Below are positions 1 through 8,852 of a stretch of 64,000 bases of DNA, in pieces. The notes beneath the pieces were generated by a model. It had not been told where the DNA came from, searched no databases, and saw only the letters and a program-made list of their open reading frames with translations. How positions within the stretch are numbered: the first letter of the stretch is position 1; each line of letters opens with the position of its first letter. This DNA comes from Natrinema sp. CBA1119. Lineage in GTDB: Archaea > Halobacteriota > Halobacteria > Halobacteriales > Natrialbaceae. Both the position numbers and the translations under genes were made by a program. Location: the NCBI RefSeq assembly GCF_002572525.1, contig NZ_PDBS01000001.1:2852001-2916000 (forward strand), given 5' to 3'.

Positions 1-430
1 TTTTGTCCGTGTCGTAGGGGATTCGTTCCTCGTCGGGATCCTCGTAGTCGTAGAGCTTCGACGGGAAGTTGAGCAGGAACGCCGGCTCGTCGCTGATGGC
101 CTTGAAGCCGTGCCAGCAGTCCCCCGGAATGCGGATCGCCTTCTGGTTATGTTCTCCGATGATGAAGGTGTTTAGTTCTCCTTCCGTGGGGGAGTCCTCG
201 CGATCGTCGTAGATGCCGACCTTGATACGCCCTTTCGGGCAGATGAAATGGTCGATCTGGCCCTCGAGGTGGCGATGCCAGGCTCTGGTGATGCCGGGGT
301 AGGTCATCGAATAGTAGGACATCTCAGGATCCGGGTCGTAGAGTTCCCAGTCCTCGCGGAAGACTTCCACGAGATGACCGCGTTCGTCGGCGTTTATTTG
401 GAGGTCTTTGACCTCCACACCATGGATCAT
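1..430 (-). CDS. rmlC: dTDP-4-dehydrorhamnose 3,5-epimerase-like protein (RmlC family), 3' end cut by window
   Basis: About 143 codons are visible. The gene starts at the ATG at 430 and runs off the left edge, so the C-terminus is missing. The translation is a cupin-type sugar epimerase, with the family segments WHRHLEGQIDHF (active-site His region) and PGDCWHGFKAI. The family epimerises C3 and C5 of dTDP-4-keto-6-deoxyglucose in the cytoplasm for rhamnose-type sugars, which suits the glycan genes that follow. It is divergent from the epimerase gene at 1035, with an IS6 remnant between them. Haloarchaeal relatives may use other nucleotide sugars, so the exact substrate is inferred. Confidence 0.85.
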   Translation of the reverse strand, partial: MIHGVEVKDLQINADERGHLVEVFREDWELYDPDPEMSYYSMTYPGITRAWHRHLEGQIDHFICPKGRIKVGIYDDREDSPTEGELNTFIIGEHNQKAIRIPGDCWHGFKAISDEPAFLLNFPSKLYDYEDPDEERIPYDTDK

Positions 431-484
431 ATTCGTGGTATCTACTGTCGATGGTTATAATTTTGTTGAACTAATCAAATACGA

Positions 485-957
485 GGCACCGTCTAGTGGA
501 GCCAGTTTTGAGAAATGAGCAGGTCGTTAAGTAAATTAGTTAGAACACTTATAGATTTGCCCATCGAGAGATATGACACGGGTTTAGAAGAACCTTGGGA
601 GACCGAGCGGACGGCGACGCCCGTTAGGCCGTTCACCGTCCGCCTCCATCAGACCGGCTGTTCGCTTTGAGACAACAATGATTCTCTCTGAATTAGGCGT
701 TAAATGCTTTCATAGAGAGTCTGGAACGGGGGTGCCTCAGCTAGCTGACAGCGGACACGGCCCGCCTGAGGCGAAGCCGAAGCGGATTGCTGTCGACAAA
801 ACCGCTGTCAAGATCAACGGCGAGTGGTCTTGGTTGTACGCTGTAATATACATCGAGATAAAGTGATCCTCAATATCGCGTCGTTCGGTCGGCACGGTAC
901 TGACCCGGCGGCTGTATTTCTGCATAGACTCCGGGAGAAACACGATCTCTCGGGAAC
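485..957 (+). mobile_element. Degenerate IS6-family element (remnant)
   Basis: The stretch begins with GGCACCGTCTAG, close to the terminal repeat of the intact IS6-type element at 14660-15403. It continues with recognisable transposase pieces in shifting frames, for example VDKTAVKINGEWSWLYA near 795-845 and SFGRHGTDPAAVFLHRLREK near 880-940. Several frameshifts and stops, and loss of the 3' third, make it non-functional. It separates the RmlC-like gene from the epimerase. Confidence 0.75.
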
Positions 958-1034
958 CGTCGAAGTCAGTCCCAGATGAGACTCCGATTTCGGCGAACCG
1001 CACGTGTTTTATGTCGGCTGTCGGAAGGGAGAGC

Positions 1035-2021
1035 ATGCGAATCCTCGTGACGGGAGGGGCCGGGTTTATCGGCGGCCACCTCGCCGAGTCGTTCCTCGCT
1101 GACGGCCACGACGTGACGATCCTCGACAACTTTGAACCCTTCTACGCGGAGGGGATCAAACGCCACACGCTCTCGGTCCACCGCGAGGTGGCTAACGAGG
1201 TCGACGCCGAGTACCGGTTCGTCGAGGGAGACGTTCGGGACATCGAGACCGTCCAGAAGGCCGTCGCCGACGCGGGCGTTGTGGTTCACCAGGCCGCTCA
1301 GGCGGGCGTACGTGAGAGCGTGAAGCATCCTCGAAAGGTAACCGACATCAACGTCGACGGAACCGTGAACCTCCTTGAGGCGTCGAAAGAGGCGGACGTA
1401 ATGCGGGTGATCCTCGCGAGCTCCTCGTCAGTGTACGGCAAGCCACGCTCGTTGCCCTACGAGGAGGACCATCCGACCGAGCCCGTGAGCCCTTACGGGG
1501 TGACGAAACTCACCCAAGAACACATGGCGCGGGTGTACACAGAGCTACACGGCCTGCCGACCGTCTGCCTGCGGTACTTCACAGTGTACGGTCCGCGGAT
1601 GCGCCCCAACATGGCGATCTCCAACTTCGTCTCGCGGTGTGTTAACGGGGAGTCACCGGTGATCTACGGAGACGGACAACAAACGCGCGATTTCACGTAT
1701 GTAGATGACGTGGTGGACGCCAATCGGACGCTGTTGGAGTCGGACGCAGTCGACGGCGACGTGTTGAACATCGGGAGTTCGGATAATATCTCGATCCAGA
1801 TGTTGGCTGAGACGGTGCGCGACCAGCTCGCACCCGAACTTGAGATCGTGTATGAATCTGCGCGGGAGGCTGACGCCGAGCACACCCACGCATCCGTGGA
1901 GAAGGCTGGAGAGTTGATCGGGTACGAGCCCTCGCGGACGATCGCGGAGGGCGTCGGCGAGTTCATTGAGTGGTACCAGGCAAACCGAGAGTGGTACGAA
2001 CCATTGGTTCGGGCATCATAG
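1035..2021 (+). CDS. NAD-dependent epimerase/dehydratase (GalE-like sugar-nucleotide epimerase)
   Basis: This is an extended SDR of 328 residues. The N-terminal NAD motif GGAGFIGGH is at residues 7-15, the catalytic region has SSSSVYG, and the YxxxK motif appears as YGVTK. The start at 1035 (MRILVTGG) places the Rossmann motif at the usual distance from the N-terminus and follows a GGGAG stretch; an in-frame ATG at 1011 is less likely. The family inverts or oxidises sugar carbons on UDP/dTDP-sugars in the cytoplasm. The C-terminal two thirds closely resemble the truncated epimerase at 16525-17082, so the two are paralogues. Substrate not predictable. Confidence 0.88.
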   Translation: MRILVTGGAGFIGGHLAESFLADGHDVTILDNFEPFYAEGIKRHTLSVHREVANEVDAEYRFVEGDVRDIETVQKAVADAGVVVHQAAQAGVRESVKHPRKVTDINVDGTVNLLEASKEADVMRVILASSSSVYGKPRSLPYEEDHPTEPVSPYGVTKLTQEHMARVYTELHGLPTVCLRYFTVYGPRMRPNMAISNFVSRCVNGESPVIYGDGQQTRDFTYVDDVVDANRTLLESDAVDGDVLNIGSSDNISIQMLAETVRDQLAPELEIVYESAREADAEHTHASVEKAGELIGYEPSRTIAEGVGEFIEWYQANREWYEPLVRAS

Positions 2022-2067
2022 AAGTGAGGGCGCCGGTGAAGATAGTATTTAGATATATTGTATGTGT

Positions 2068-3495
2068 TTACCCCGAAGTCTCGACAGCCGGCACAGCGTG
2101 AGCCCGTAAGATCATCTCATTGTTGCTGACGACTCGACGAAGTTCTTCGTAGGGATTGCGTCCCTGCTGGCGCCATGTCGCCAGCAGGGACAAGAGCGTC
2201 TCGTGAACGAACATACCTCGGTCGTTACGGAGTGTGCCGATGATTTTCCGGAGAACGACTGGTTCACGCAGTGCGTTCTCAGCTGCGTTGTTCGTCTGGG
2301 AGACCGCTGGCTCACCGACGAAGGTGAGCCAGTGGTCGATCCCTCCTTCGATCTTCCCGAGTAGTGTTGCCACTGTTTCGTCGGTTACTGACCGCTCAAC
2401 GAGCGATCTAAGCCCGTTCTGGCATGATCGGTGCATCTGTGCTCTCTCACGAGGACTCGGGTCGGTCTCCAGCCACGACTGGAGACCGACGAACATCTGT
2501 TTGAGATACCGGTGAACCGGCTCTGCCTCCTCGTGGTCACTAGCAATGTCCTCGGCTTCCCGGAGAAGATGTGCCCAGCACCGCTGAAGATTACTGGTGA
2601 ACGCTGGATACGCCGTCCACCCATCGCAGATGACCGTTCCCGCGAAGTCCTCTCCGAGGACTTCCGCGGGGACATCGCTCCCACGACTTTCTCTTACGGC
2701 GTACAGTGTGTGCTCTCTCGTCCGAAACGTCCAGATCCACGCTTGCTCACCCTCGCGTTTGATACCAGTTTCGTCGACGTGAACGATCTCTGCTTGCTGA
2801 ATCTGTCTTCGAATCTGTTCATATTCGTAGCGACCGGCGCGCGCAGCGCGCTCGGTCGCGTGCCACGCGGACGCGCCTGAGAGTTCTAGCCCGTGCAGTT
2901 GCTCGAAGCGATCAGCGATTTTCCGGTAGGGAAGGCGGTGATCGTACCGAGAAAGTGCTGCTTGAGAGATGACGTTCACCCCGAACTGCCCCTCATTGGG
3001 GCAGTCGGGGTGTGTAGCAACAGTTTCTGTTCCACAAGAGTCGCACTGGTAGCAGTGGCGGTTGTACTGGGTGACTTCAGGAGGCTGCGGATCAGGAACC
3101 TCCTCAACGAGTCGGGGGCTGACGCCCACCGACTCGTCGAAGTGTTTGCCACATTCGGGACAACAGTCACGGGTGACTTCGATCTCTTTGTCGGGACCAG
3201 CTGTTACACGCCACTCTGGATCATGACCGTCCTTCCGTCCAGGAGTGCCGCCGTCGGTTCGAACATTCTCGTCTTCGTCGTCCTGCGAGGTCGGGGACTC
3301 GTCAGTCCCCGACCGTCGCTTACTGGGTGGCGTGTGCGGATTTTCGTACTTGCGAAGACGTGTTTCGAGTTCTTCTATCCGCTCGTCCTTCTGATCGACT
3401 TCCTGTTGAAGTTCTTCGACTTGTTGTTCAAGTTGAAGAAGTCGAGAAAGGAGCTCTTCTTTGGTGAAATCGTCTGCGTTCACAGACTCCACCAA
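2068..3495 (-). CDS. IS66-family transposase
   Basis: The protein has 475 residues. It opens with a leucine-rich coiled coil (about residues 10-50), followed by an acidic linker. A Cys4 zinc finger comes next (CCPECGKHF and CYQCDSCGTE, about 112-155). The DDE catalytic core shows Asp in HVDETGIK (about 242), Asp in VICDGWTAYP (about 290) and Glu in NNAAENALR (about 408). This is the standard single-ORF archaeal form; the accessory TnpA/TnpB ORFs of bacterial IS66 are absent. No frameshifts were seen, and the target duplication indicates it was active in the recent past. Confidence 0.93.
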   Translation of the reverse strand: MVESVNADDFTKEELLSRLLQLEQQVEELQQEVDQKDERIEELETRLRKYENPHTPPSKRRSGTDESPTSQDDEDENVRTDGGTPGRKDGHDPEWRVTAGPDKEIEVTRDCCPECGKHFDESVGVSPRLVEEVPDPQPPEVTQYNRHCYQCDSCGTETVATHPDCPNEGQFGVNVISQAALSRYDHRLPYRKIADRFEQLHGLELSGASAWHATERAARAGRYEYEQIRRQIQQAEIVHVDETGIKREGEQAWIWTFRTREHTLYAVRESRGSDVPAEVLGEDFAGTVICDGWTAYPAFTSNLQRCWAHLLREAEDIASDHEEAEPVHRYLKQMFVGLQSWLETDPSPRERAQMHRSCQNGLRSLVERSVTDETVATLLGKIEGGIDHWLTFVGEPAVSQTNNAAENALREPVVLRKIIGTLRNDRGMFVHETLLSLLATWRQQGRNPYEELRRVVSNNEMILRAHAVPAVETSG

Positions 3496-3518
3496 CGAGT
3501 TATGACAGCAGAGGCAAC

Positions 3519-3547
3519 GGGATGGGCTCCGCAGTGGAGCCCATCCC
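3519..3547. promoter_or_regulatory. Strong hairpin upstream of the IS66 transposase
   Basis: A perfect 12-bp stem, GGGATGGGCTCC paired with GGAGCCCATCCC, encloses the loop GCAGT. It lies inside the IS, 24 bp upstream of the transposase start codon. It could damp read-through transcription or translation of the transposase; that role is inferred. Confidence 0.5.
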
Positions 3548-3732
3548 TGAGAGTCGTATCCGATGTCTGCTGCCTGTTCATATCGTGTCCGTTGAACGCT
3601 TCCTACGAGACAGTACCGAAATTAGCTCGGGCTAAACACGTACGATATATTGATTCTCCGAACGAGATCGATTCATCGACAAGGCAGTTGGAGTACTGAG
3701 AGAGGTGGAGGTGGGTCAGTGTCGGCCGTTTC

Positions 3733-5214
3733 TCATTCGGACGTTCCTGTGAAGTTTTTAAGTACGGATACCGGATGCGGGCGGATGTATCGATACAGTA
3801 ACGTACTGAAGAGGAAATAGAAGAGAACTCCGGTCAAAATGCCTGCTAGTAATCCAACGATGTCCTCAGAGAGTATGGCTTGAACAGCGATCGCCATCAC
3901 ACCAGAACTGATACCTGGAATCACGGCTCTATTCGCGTACTGACTGTAACGAGCCGAGATGATACGTCGACTCACGACGAGCCAGACCGGGATGGTGATT
4001 CCAATACCGAGTGTGATACTGATCGCCGCACCTGTTATCCCCATGTAGTTCGTGAGCGGCCAGATCGTCAAGAGGATCGTTATCGCTCGAAGTAGGTTCA
4101 TTCTGAAGTCCCACTCGGGAGCCCCCGTGCCTCTAAAGATTGCTCCACCGGTAGCCGCAATCCCGCGGACAAAACCAGCTATCGCCATCACCTGTAGTGC
4201 CGGGACGATCGGCACCCATTCCTCGCCTAGTACAACGACGGTGAATTCGGGGGCGACAACCAGTATGCCGACAGCCATCGGTACAGTAAGGTAAAACGTA
4301 ATCTCGAGCGTGTTGAGGTATGCTCTCCTGAGTCGTTTTTTCTGGTTCTGGAGGACAGAGTAGGTCGGAAACGCGACTTTCGAAATGACTTTAGAGATCT
4401 CTGTAGCGGGCGCGTTGGAGAGGCGGAACGCCATCTGGTAGAAACCGAGGGCGTCCGCACCGAGCAGCCAGACGACGAATCCGTCGTCGCCCTGTGTCGA
4501 AACGAACGTCGTTATTCCGGACGCCCAGATCCACTTTCCGAATCCCATTAGCTCCTTTGCTTTCTCCGTATCCAATTCGAGCGACGGCCGAAACGGATCG
4601 ATACGGTACGATACAAGGAGTTGTGTGAGGTGCCTGGCAAGTATTCCGGCCACTAACGCCCAGACGTTCTGAAAGACGAAGCCGAACGCGATGGCGACAA
4701 TTACATCGACGAAAACCGAAGAGAACTTTAGCGAGAAGTACTTGCGGAAATTTAAGTTCTTTTCGAAGTAAATTGTGGCTGGATTCATGAATGCTCGTAA
4801 CAGATACGTGATCCCAATCACTTGGAGGATGGGTCCAGCCTGCGGTTCCCCTAAGAAGTCCGAAATAGCAGATGATGTCACATACAGGACAGAGATAATC
4901 AGAACGGCACGGACGATCTTCAGGCACCAGGCAGTCGAGAGGTATCGGTCGATGTCCTCCTTCTCCTCCTGGATCAACGCTTGGTCAACGCCGAGCTGAG
5001 AGAGTTGTTCCAGTGCCGCCAACGCGAGGAGTGCGATGCCCATTAGACCGAAATCCGAGGGAGAAAGCAGCCGTGCGAGGACGATCAGTTTGAACGTCTC
5101 TAGAAGTCGACTGAGGACGTTTAGAGAGCCAACCCAAGCCCCTCCACTGAGGACTTTACTGGTGAGCCCGTCTTCATCTTTGGGCGCTGGTACCAGCGAT
5201 CGTAGAAGATCCAT
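3733..5214 (-). CDS. Polysaccharide/oligosaccharide flippase (MOP superfamily, Wzx-like)
   Basis: A 493-residue protein with about 12-14 hydrophobic segments and the MOP/PST family N-terminus (LARLLSPSDFGLMGIA around residues 47-62). Family members flip lipid-linked oligosaccharides across the membrane. Here it probably moves dolichol-linked glycan to the outer face for the AglB-type transferase at 11.4 kb. It starts 12 bp after the stop of the upstream GT-methyltransferase gene on the same strand, so the two likely form an operon. The length is normal and no breaks were seen. The substrate is inferred from context. Confidence 0.88.
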   Translation of the reverse strand: MDLLRSLVPAPKDEDGLTSKVLSGGAWVGSLNVLSRLLETFKLIVLARLLSPSDFGLMGIALLALAALEQLSQLGVDQALIQEEKEDIDRYLSTAWCLKIVRAVLIISVLYVTSSAISDFLGEPQAGPILQVIGITYLLRAFMNPATIYFEKNLNFRKYFSLKFSSVFVDVIVAIAFGFVFQNVWALVAGILARHLTQLLVSYRIDPFRPSLELDTEKAKELMGFGKWIWASGITTFVSTQGDDGFVVWLLGADALGFYQMAFRLSNAPATEISKVISKVAFPTYSVLQNQKKRLRRAYLNTLEITFYLTVPMAVGILVVAPEFTVVVLGEEWVPIVPALQVMAIAGFVRGIAATGGAIFRGTGAPEWDFRMNLLRAITILLTIWPLTNYMGITGAAISITLGIGITIPVWLVVSRRIISARYSQYANRAVIPGISSGVMAIAVQAILSEDIVGLLAGILTGVLFYFLFSTLLYRYIRPHPVSVLKNFTGTSE

Positions 5215-5226
5215 ACGGTAGACGAA

Positions 5227-6684
5227 TCACGGTCCCATCTTTTTAAAGACCATTATATTCTTAGGAACGTGGTACAGGGAGTCAACAACGATCTCTTCTT
5301 TCAGTTTATCCGTAGTTTCACGGTCGTACTCCATTCCGTGGTCATCGAAGAGTCGGATCCAGTATTCCGGCGGTTTCTCGTTGACGTGATGTGTCCCGCC
5401 CTGTCCGGGAGGAGCAGCGGTTAATACGACGACCTCACCGGATTTGGCGAGCGTGTTCACGAAGGTTCGGGCATATCTCTCGGGAATGTGTTCCGCGACC
5501 TCAACGCTCAATACGAGATCGTAGTAGTCGTCGGGCTCGTACGGTTGTCGAAGGTCGTGTTGTTCTAGACGATCCTTCGGGACTACGGCGTGACGGAAGG
5601 CCGCAGAGTTTCCTTCGACGCCGTGGATCGTCACATCGAGTTCCTCGAACCGTTCTAGGTACGTGCCGATCGCACATCCGAAGTCGATGACACTATCGGG
5701 CTGGAACTGTTCCACGAGCGCATCCGCGATCTCATGTGATTCACTTCGAAACGGATCCTGTCTTCGTTTCGCGTAGTACTTCTCGGAGTAGATCTGGTCG
5801 GGCCCAATCACCCCGAGTTGATCGCCCATTTCTTTCACCTGAATATCGATAGTTCTTACGATCAACGAGATTGATTTTGACAGCAACGCCAGGAATCCCT
5901 GGTTCTTTAAAACATATTGTGATTTCACGGAATAAAGACCTGCCTTCTTTAAGACCCCCGGATCGGGATCCGTTCTTATCGACATCCAGTACGGCCAGAT
6001 TGATTCGAGATACCCGTTGGGACGATGTGGGTGAATGTCAAACTGAGGTGCATCCCGCACCGGATGAGGGATCAGGTTGTATTCAATATCATGCTTCCAT
6101 AACACGAACATCAGACTCAATTGGTCTCGACTCACACGCTCAGAAACTTCACGCCACCAGGACCACATTAAGTCTTTGATCTTGGGTTTTTGATGACGAC
6201 GGAAGAGAATGCGATTCTCTGAGAGGTCGCGATCATCGGGGAATCCCGCGTCGCGATAGTGTTTCAACTGTTCACGAACGGGACCCTCTTCCGCTTTGTT
6301 TTTCTCGATACATGCTTCCGCCTCCTCGAGGACACTGGTTCGCTTCGGATGCTTGTAGAGAGCGAAGTCCGCGGTCGATAGATAATCCTCGACGAGTGGT
6401 TCGATCGGCTCCAATATCTGGATGTTTCCGTCGATATAGACACTGATATCGTACTCCTCCAGATATTCGTGACTGAGAATCTTGATGCGGCGATTGGAGA
6501 GTGCCGGATTGGTCATCGGCGTCACATTTCTGATCTTCCAGATGTCGGACGTGAGCGTTTCATCGTCGGTAAAACAGACGTAATCGACGCCGGACTCGAT
6601 GACTTCCGGATCAATGAGTACATCGTAATCGCCGAAGATGGCGGTATACACGACGATATTAGAGTCCGCGGAGTCCAAGGACAT
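5227..6684 (-). CDS. Fusion of DUF616-type glycosyltransferase and SAM methyltransferase
   Basis: The first roughly 280 residues resemble DUF616/TOD1-type glycosyltransferases (VVYTAIFGDYD near the start, VYIDGNIQI as the DxD-like metal site, and a later QLSLMFVLWKHD block). From about residue 330 the protein becomes a class I methyltransferase, with motif I VIDFGCAIGTYLERF and LSVEVAEHIPERYA. The start at 6684 (MSLDSADSN) is preferred; an in-frame ATG at 6717 would add 11 residues. One polypeptide could add a sugar and methylate the glycan, as known for methylated haloarchaeal N-glycans. It is directly followed by the flippase gene. The domain assignments are from sequence recognition only. 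Confidence 0.78.
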   Translation of the reverse strand: MSLDSADSNIVVYTAIFGDYDVLIDPEVIESGVDYVCFTDDETLTSDIWKIRNVTPMTNPALSNRRIKILSHEYLEEYDISVYIDGNIQILEPIEPLVEDYLSTADFALYKHPKRTSVLEEAEACIEKNKAEEGPVREQLKHYRDAGFPDDRDLSENRILFRRHQKPKIKDLMWSWWREVSERVSRDQLSLMFVLWKHDIEYNLIPHPVRDAPQFDIHPHRPNGYLESIWPYWMSIRTDPDPGVLKKAGLYSVKSQYVLKNQGFLALLSKSISLIVRTIDIQVKEMGDQLGVIGPDQIYSEKYYAKRRQDPFRSESHEIADALVEQFQPDSVIDFGCAIGTYLERFEELDVTIHGVEGNSAAFRHAVVPKDRLEQHDLRQPYEPDDYYDLVLSVEVAEHIPERYARTFVNTLAKSGEVVVLTAAPPGQGGTHHVNEKPPEYWIRLFDDHGMEYDRETTDKLKEEIVVDSLYHVPKNIMVFKKMGP

Positions 6685-6862
6685 ATCCGTAGGTACATAC
6701 CGGCAGGTAAAAAGCATGCGAATGAGCTCAACCGCTCAACGCGTCGAATGTCCCGTTTGACCCACACAGATCGGCTCGTTTCGTTCGGAAAGACGTCCTA
6801 TTTCCAGTCGTGGATTTATAGAAGGTTTGATTACTCGTTTGGTTTGCGAAACCCATTTCGAC

Positions 6863-6994
6863 GGGACACTGTTAGTTGAGCCGGTTTGAGAAGAGAGCAG
6901 GTCGTTGAGTTGATTTGGACTAATGCTCACAGGCCTGCTCAGCGAAAGTTGGACGCGGACTTAGAAGAACCTTGGAAGAATGGGCGGTCTCGTA
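6863..6994 (+). mobile_element. 5' end remnant of an IS6-family element
   Basis: The sequence starts GGACACTGTTAGTTGAGCC, like the right-end repeat of the IS6-type element at 14660-15403. It matches the first about 110 bases of that transposase (GAGCAGGTCGTTGAGTTG, TTAGAAGAACCTTGG), then stops abruptly at the next element. Confidence 0.65.
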
Positions 6995-7495
6995 TTTAGC
7001 AAGTTCCACCAAACGGAGAAGGCTTGCAACCACGTTTCGGCGGTCTCCGGTTCGACGTGACTGAAACTATTACTAAACGAGGAGATTCGTCATTTTATCT
7101 CTTGGAATACACGATCGACAGCATTCCGATTTCCATGACGAACCGTCTTGAATCGGAGTCCTCCTCGATGCAAGCCGACAGCGAGATGCTGGGCGAGATC
7201 AATGAGAAACACCGCATTTTCGACCTCGTGTTTCTCCTGAGGCTCGTGCAAAAACCGCTGCGTCAATGCCGTTGTAGTCGTTGTATAGAACCGTAAGTGC
7301 AGGACTTCGTTGGTTCCTGGATCGGCGGTAGCGTACAGCTAATACTGCTGACCATTGATTCGGATCATGGTCTTGTCGAGCGCGATGTATCCGGGCTCGC
7401 ATCGCTGGCTGACTGTAACTCAGCCTTCTGTACCCAGTCGTGGACAACTTTTCGTGACTGTTTGACACCGGAATTGAAAATAATTCTAATGTAAT

Positions 7496-8434
7496 GGCTC
7501 TGGTGAATCGTTGGACGGCGTCGGTTTCGACCGTCAGAACTAGGAGTATGAAGCGGGAAACCGCCGATGCTCTATGTCGAAGATCTCCCGCTTCACGAGC
7601 AAAGTCGTTCAGTTAGCTAAAAATGCTGTTGGTGAGCGAGGCGAAGTCGCCGCCCCCGAAGGGGGTGGCGGCTTCGCCGAGTATGCGGTGGTGTCGCTGC
7701 ACTGTCTGCGGGTTTACCTGGAAAAATCCTACCGAGAAGCACTCGATTTGCTGAGCGAGATGCCACAAATACTCGGGGAGATCGGCCTTGAACCGACCGA
7801 TCTCCCCGATCACTCGACGCTAGTCAAGTGGTTTGATAGGATTAAGACCGCACTCTGGCGAGTGCTGCTGCGCCTCTCGGCGCAGCTGCACAGCCAGAGC
7901 GGTCACGCCGCCATTGACGCGACGTTTTTCGACCGCGAAAACGCTAGCAAACACTACTGCCGTCGGACGAATTACCGGGTTCAGACGCTCAAAGCGACAG
8001 CTCTTGTCGACACAGAAAGCCAAGCAATTCTGGACGTTCACTGTACGACCGAGAAACGCCACGACACACAGCTCGGCTGGCAGGTCGCCCGCCGCAACGC
8101 GGACGACCTCGCCAGCCTCGCTGCCGACAAAGGCTACGACTGGATGGATTTACGCGAAAAACTCCGCGAAGACGGCGTGAGACCGCTGATCAAACATCGT
8201 GAGTTTCGGCCCATCGATCACGCGCATAACGCGCGGATCGATGGGCCTCGATACCGCCAACGAGCGATGTGTGAGACCGTCTTTTCAACGATCAAGCGCA
8301 CGCTCGGCGACGCCGTGCGTGCGCGAACTTGGTACGGTGAATTTCGTGAACTCGTTTTGATGTGTGTGGTTCACAACACCAAGCGATCTCTAAAACAGTG
8401 AAATCAAGCTACGTCTGGCGATTCACCACGGCCA
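7496..8434 (+). mobile_element. IS5-family insertion sequence, complete
   Basis: The terminal repeats are GGCTCTGGTGAATCG (left) and GGCCGTGGTGAATCG (right, other strand). The direct repeat AATGTAAT at 7488-7495 and 8435-8442 is an 8-bp target duplication. The 939-bp element carries one intact transposase gene and is inserted in an older IS6-type transposase. Confidence 0.92.
7574..8401 (+). CDS. IS5-family transposase
   Basis: A 275-residue DDE transposase with AAIDATFFDREN (first Asp), LAADKGYDW (second Asp) and MCETVFSTIKRTLG (Glu region), in the correct order and at usual spacing. It ends with the family tail VLMCVVHNTKRSLKQ. The frame is continuous between intact terminal repeats, so it may be active. 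Degenerate C-terminal copies of this family occur at 17242-17465 and 18500-18716, so it has been repeatedly active in this cluster. Confidence 0.93.
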   Translation: MSKISRFTSKVVQLAKNAVGERGEVAAPEGGGGFAEYAVVSLHCLRVYLEKSYREALDLLSEMPQILGEIGLEPTDLPDHSTLVKWFDRIKTALWRVLLRLSAQLHSQSGHAAIDATFFDRENASKHYCRRTNYRVQTLKATALVDTESQAILDVHCTTEKRHDTQLGWQVARRNADDLASLAADKGYDWMDLREKLREDGVRPLIKHREFRPIDHAHNARIDGPRYRQRAMCETVFSTIKRTLGDAVRARTWYGEFRELVLMCVVHNTKRSLKQ

Positions 8435-8540
8435 ATGTAATCCAAAAATCATGGAAAGCGAGATGGTGGAGAATGCCGAGTTGCATTAGCGACTCCGATG
8501 TCTATTCTCGCTCCACAAATTCCAAGTCTATTCAGTCGCT

Positions 8541-8852
8541 ATAACCACTGAGGCAAGCATTTCTGCCAGAGATACTCAGAAAATCGCCTCGCCTCACTCT
8601 TTACCCTTAACTAAATACGACCGGTTATCTCCCCGGTGCTACCACGTAGTCCTCGCTGGGTTTGTTCTGTTTCTGTATAGTACCGATCAGATTCGTTCCT
8701 CAACATCATCTTCTATCTCCAATCGAAATCTCTTATCGTATTCCCTGCCACTACTCCTTGCAAGGGTAATTTATTCGCTCGTCGGTCAGGTTGACGACCG
8801 TCTTGGATATCCTCTGCTAACTAACACGGCCATATCAATTCCGGTGACTAAA
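8541..8852. other. Non-coding stretch between IS remnants and a broken glycosyltransferase
   Basis: No coding region, RNA gene or convincing repeat is visible here. The composition is moderately AT-rich, and it probably represents eroded flanking sequence. Confidence 0.4.

Larger units (their letters stand above)
2060..3643 (-). mobile_element. IS66-family insertion sequence, complete
   Basis: The ends are imperfect inverted repeats: GTATGTGTTTACCCCGA at 2060 and, on the other strand from 3643, GTACGTGTTTAGCCCGA. Both flanks carry the 8-bp direct repeat GATATATT (2052-2059 and 3644-3651), a clear target-site duplication. The single transposase gene fills the element, so it looks recent and intact. 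Confidence 0.9.
6995..8540 (-). pseudogene. Second type of IS6-family transposase, decayed and split by an IS5-type element
   Basis: On the minus strand the N-terminal piece (8540-8435) reads IDLEFVERE...LMQLGI. The C-terminal piece (7495-6995) contains VVHDWVQKAELQ, ALDKTMIRINGQQY, NAVFLID and RHGNRNAVDRVFQEIK, the usual order in haloarchaeal IS6 transposases. The two halves become contiguous when the IS5-type element at 7496-8434 and one copy of its target duplication are removed. In-frame stops and frameshifts in both halves show the gene was already inactive or has since decayed. Confidence 0.8.

Noticed and set aside
2893-3699. Plus-strand frame of 268 codons over the IS66 transposase
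   Set aside because: It is antisense to a clear DDE transposase, hydrophobic by chance, with no recognised family.
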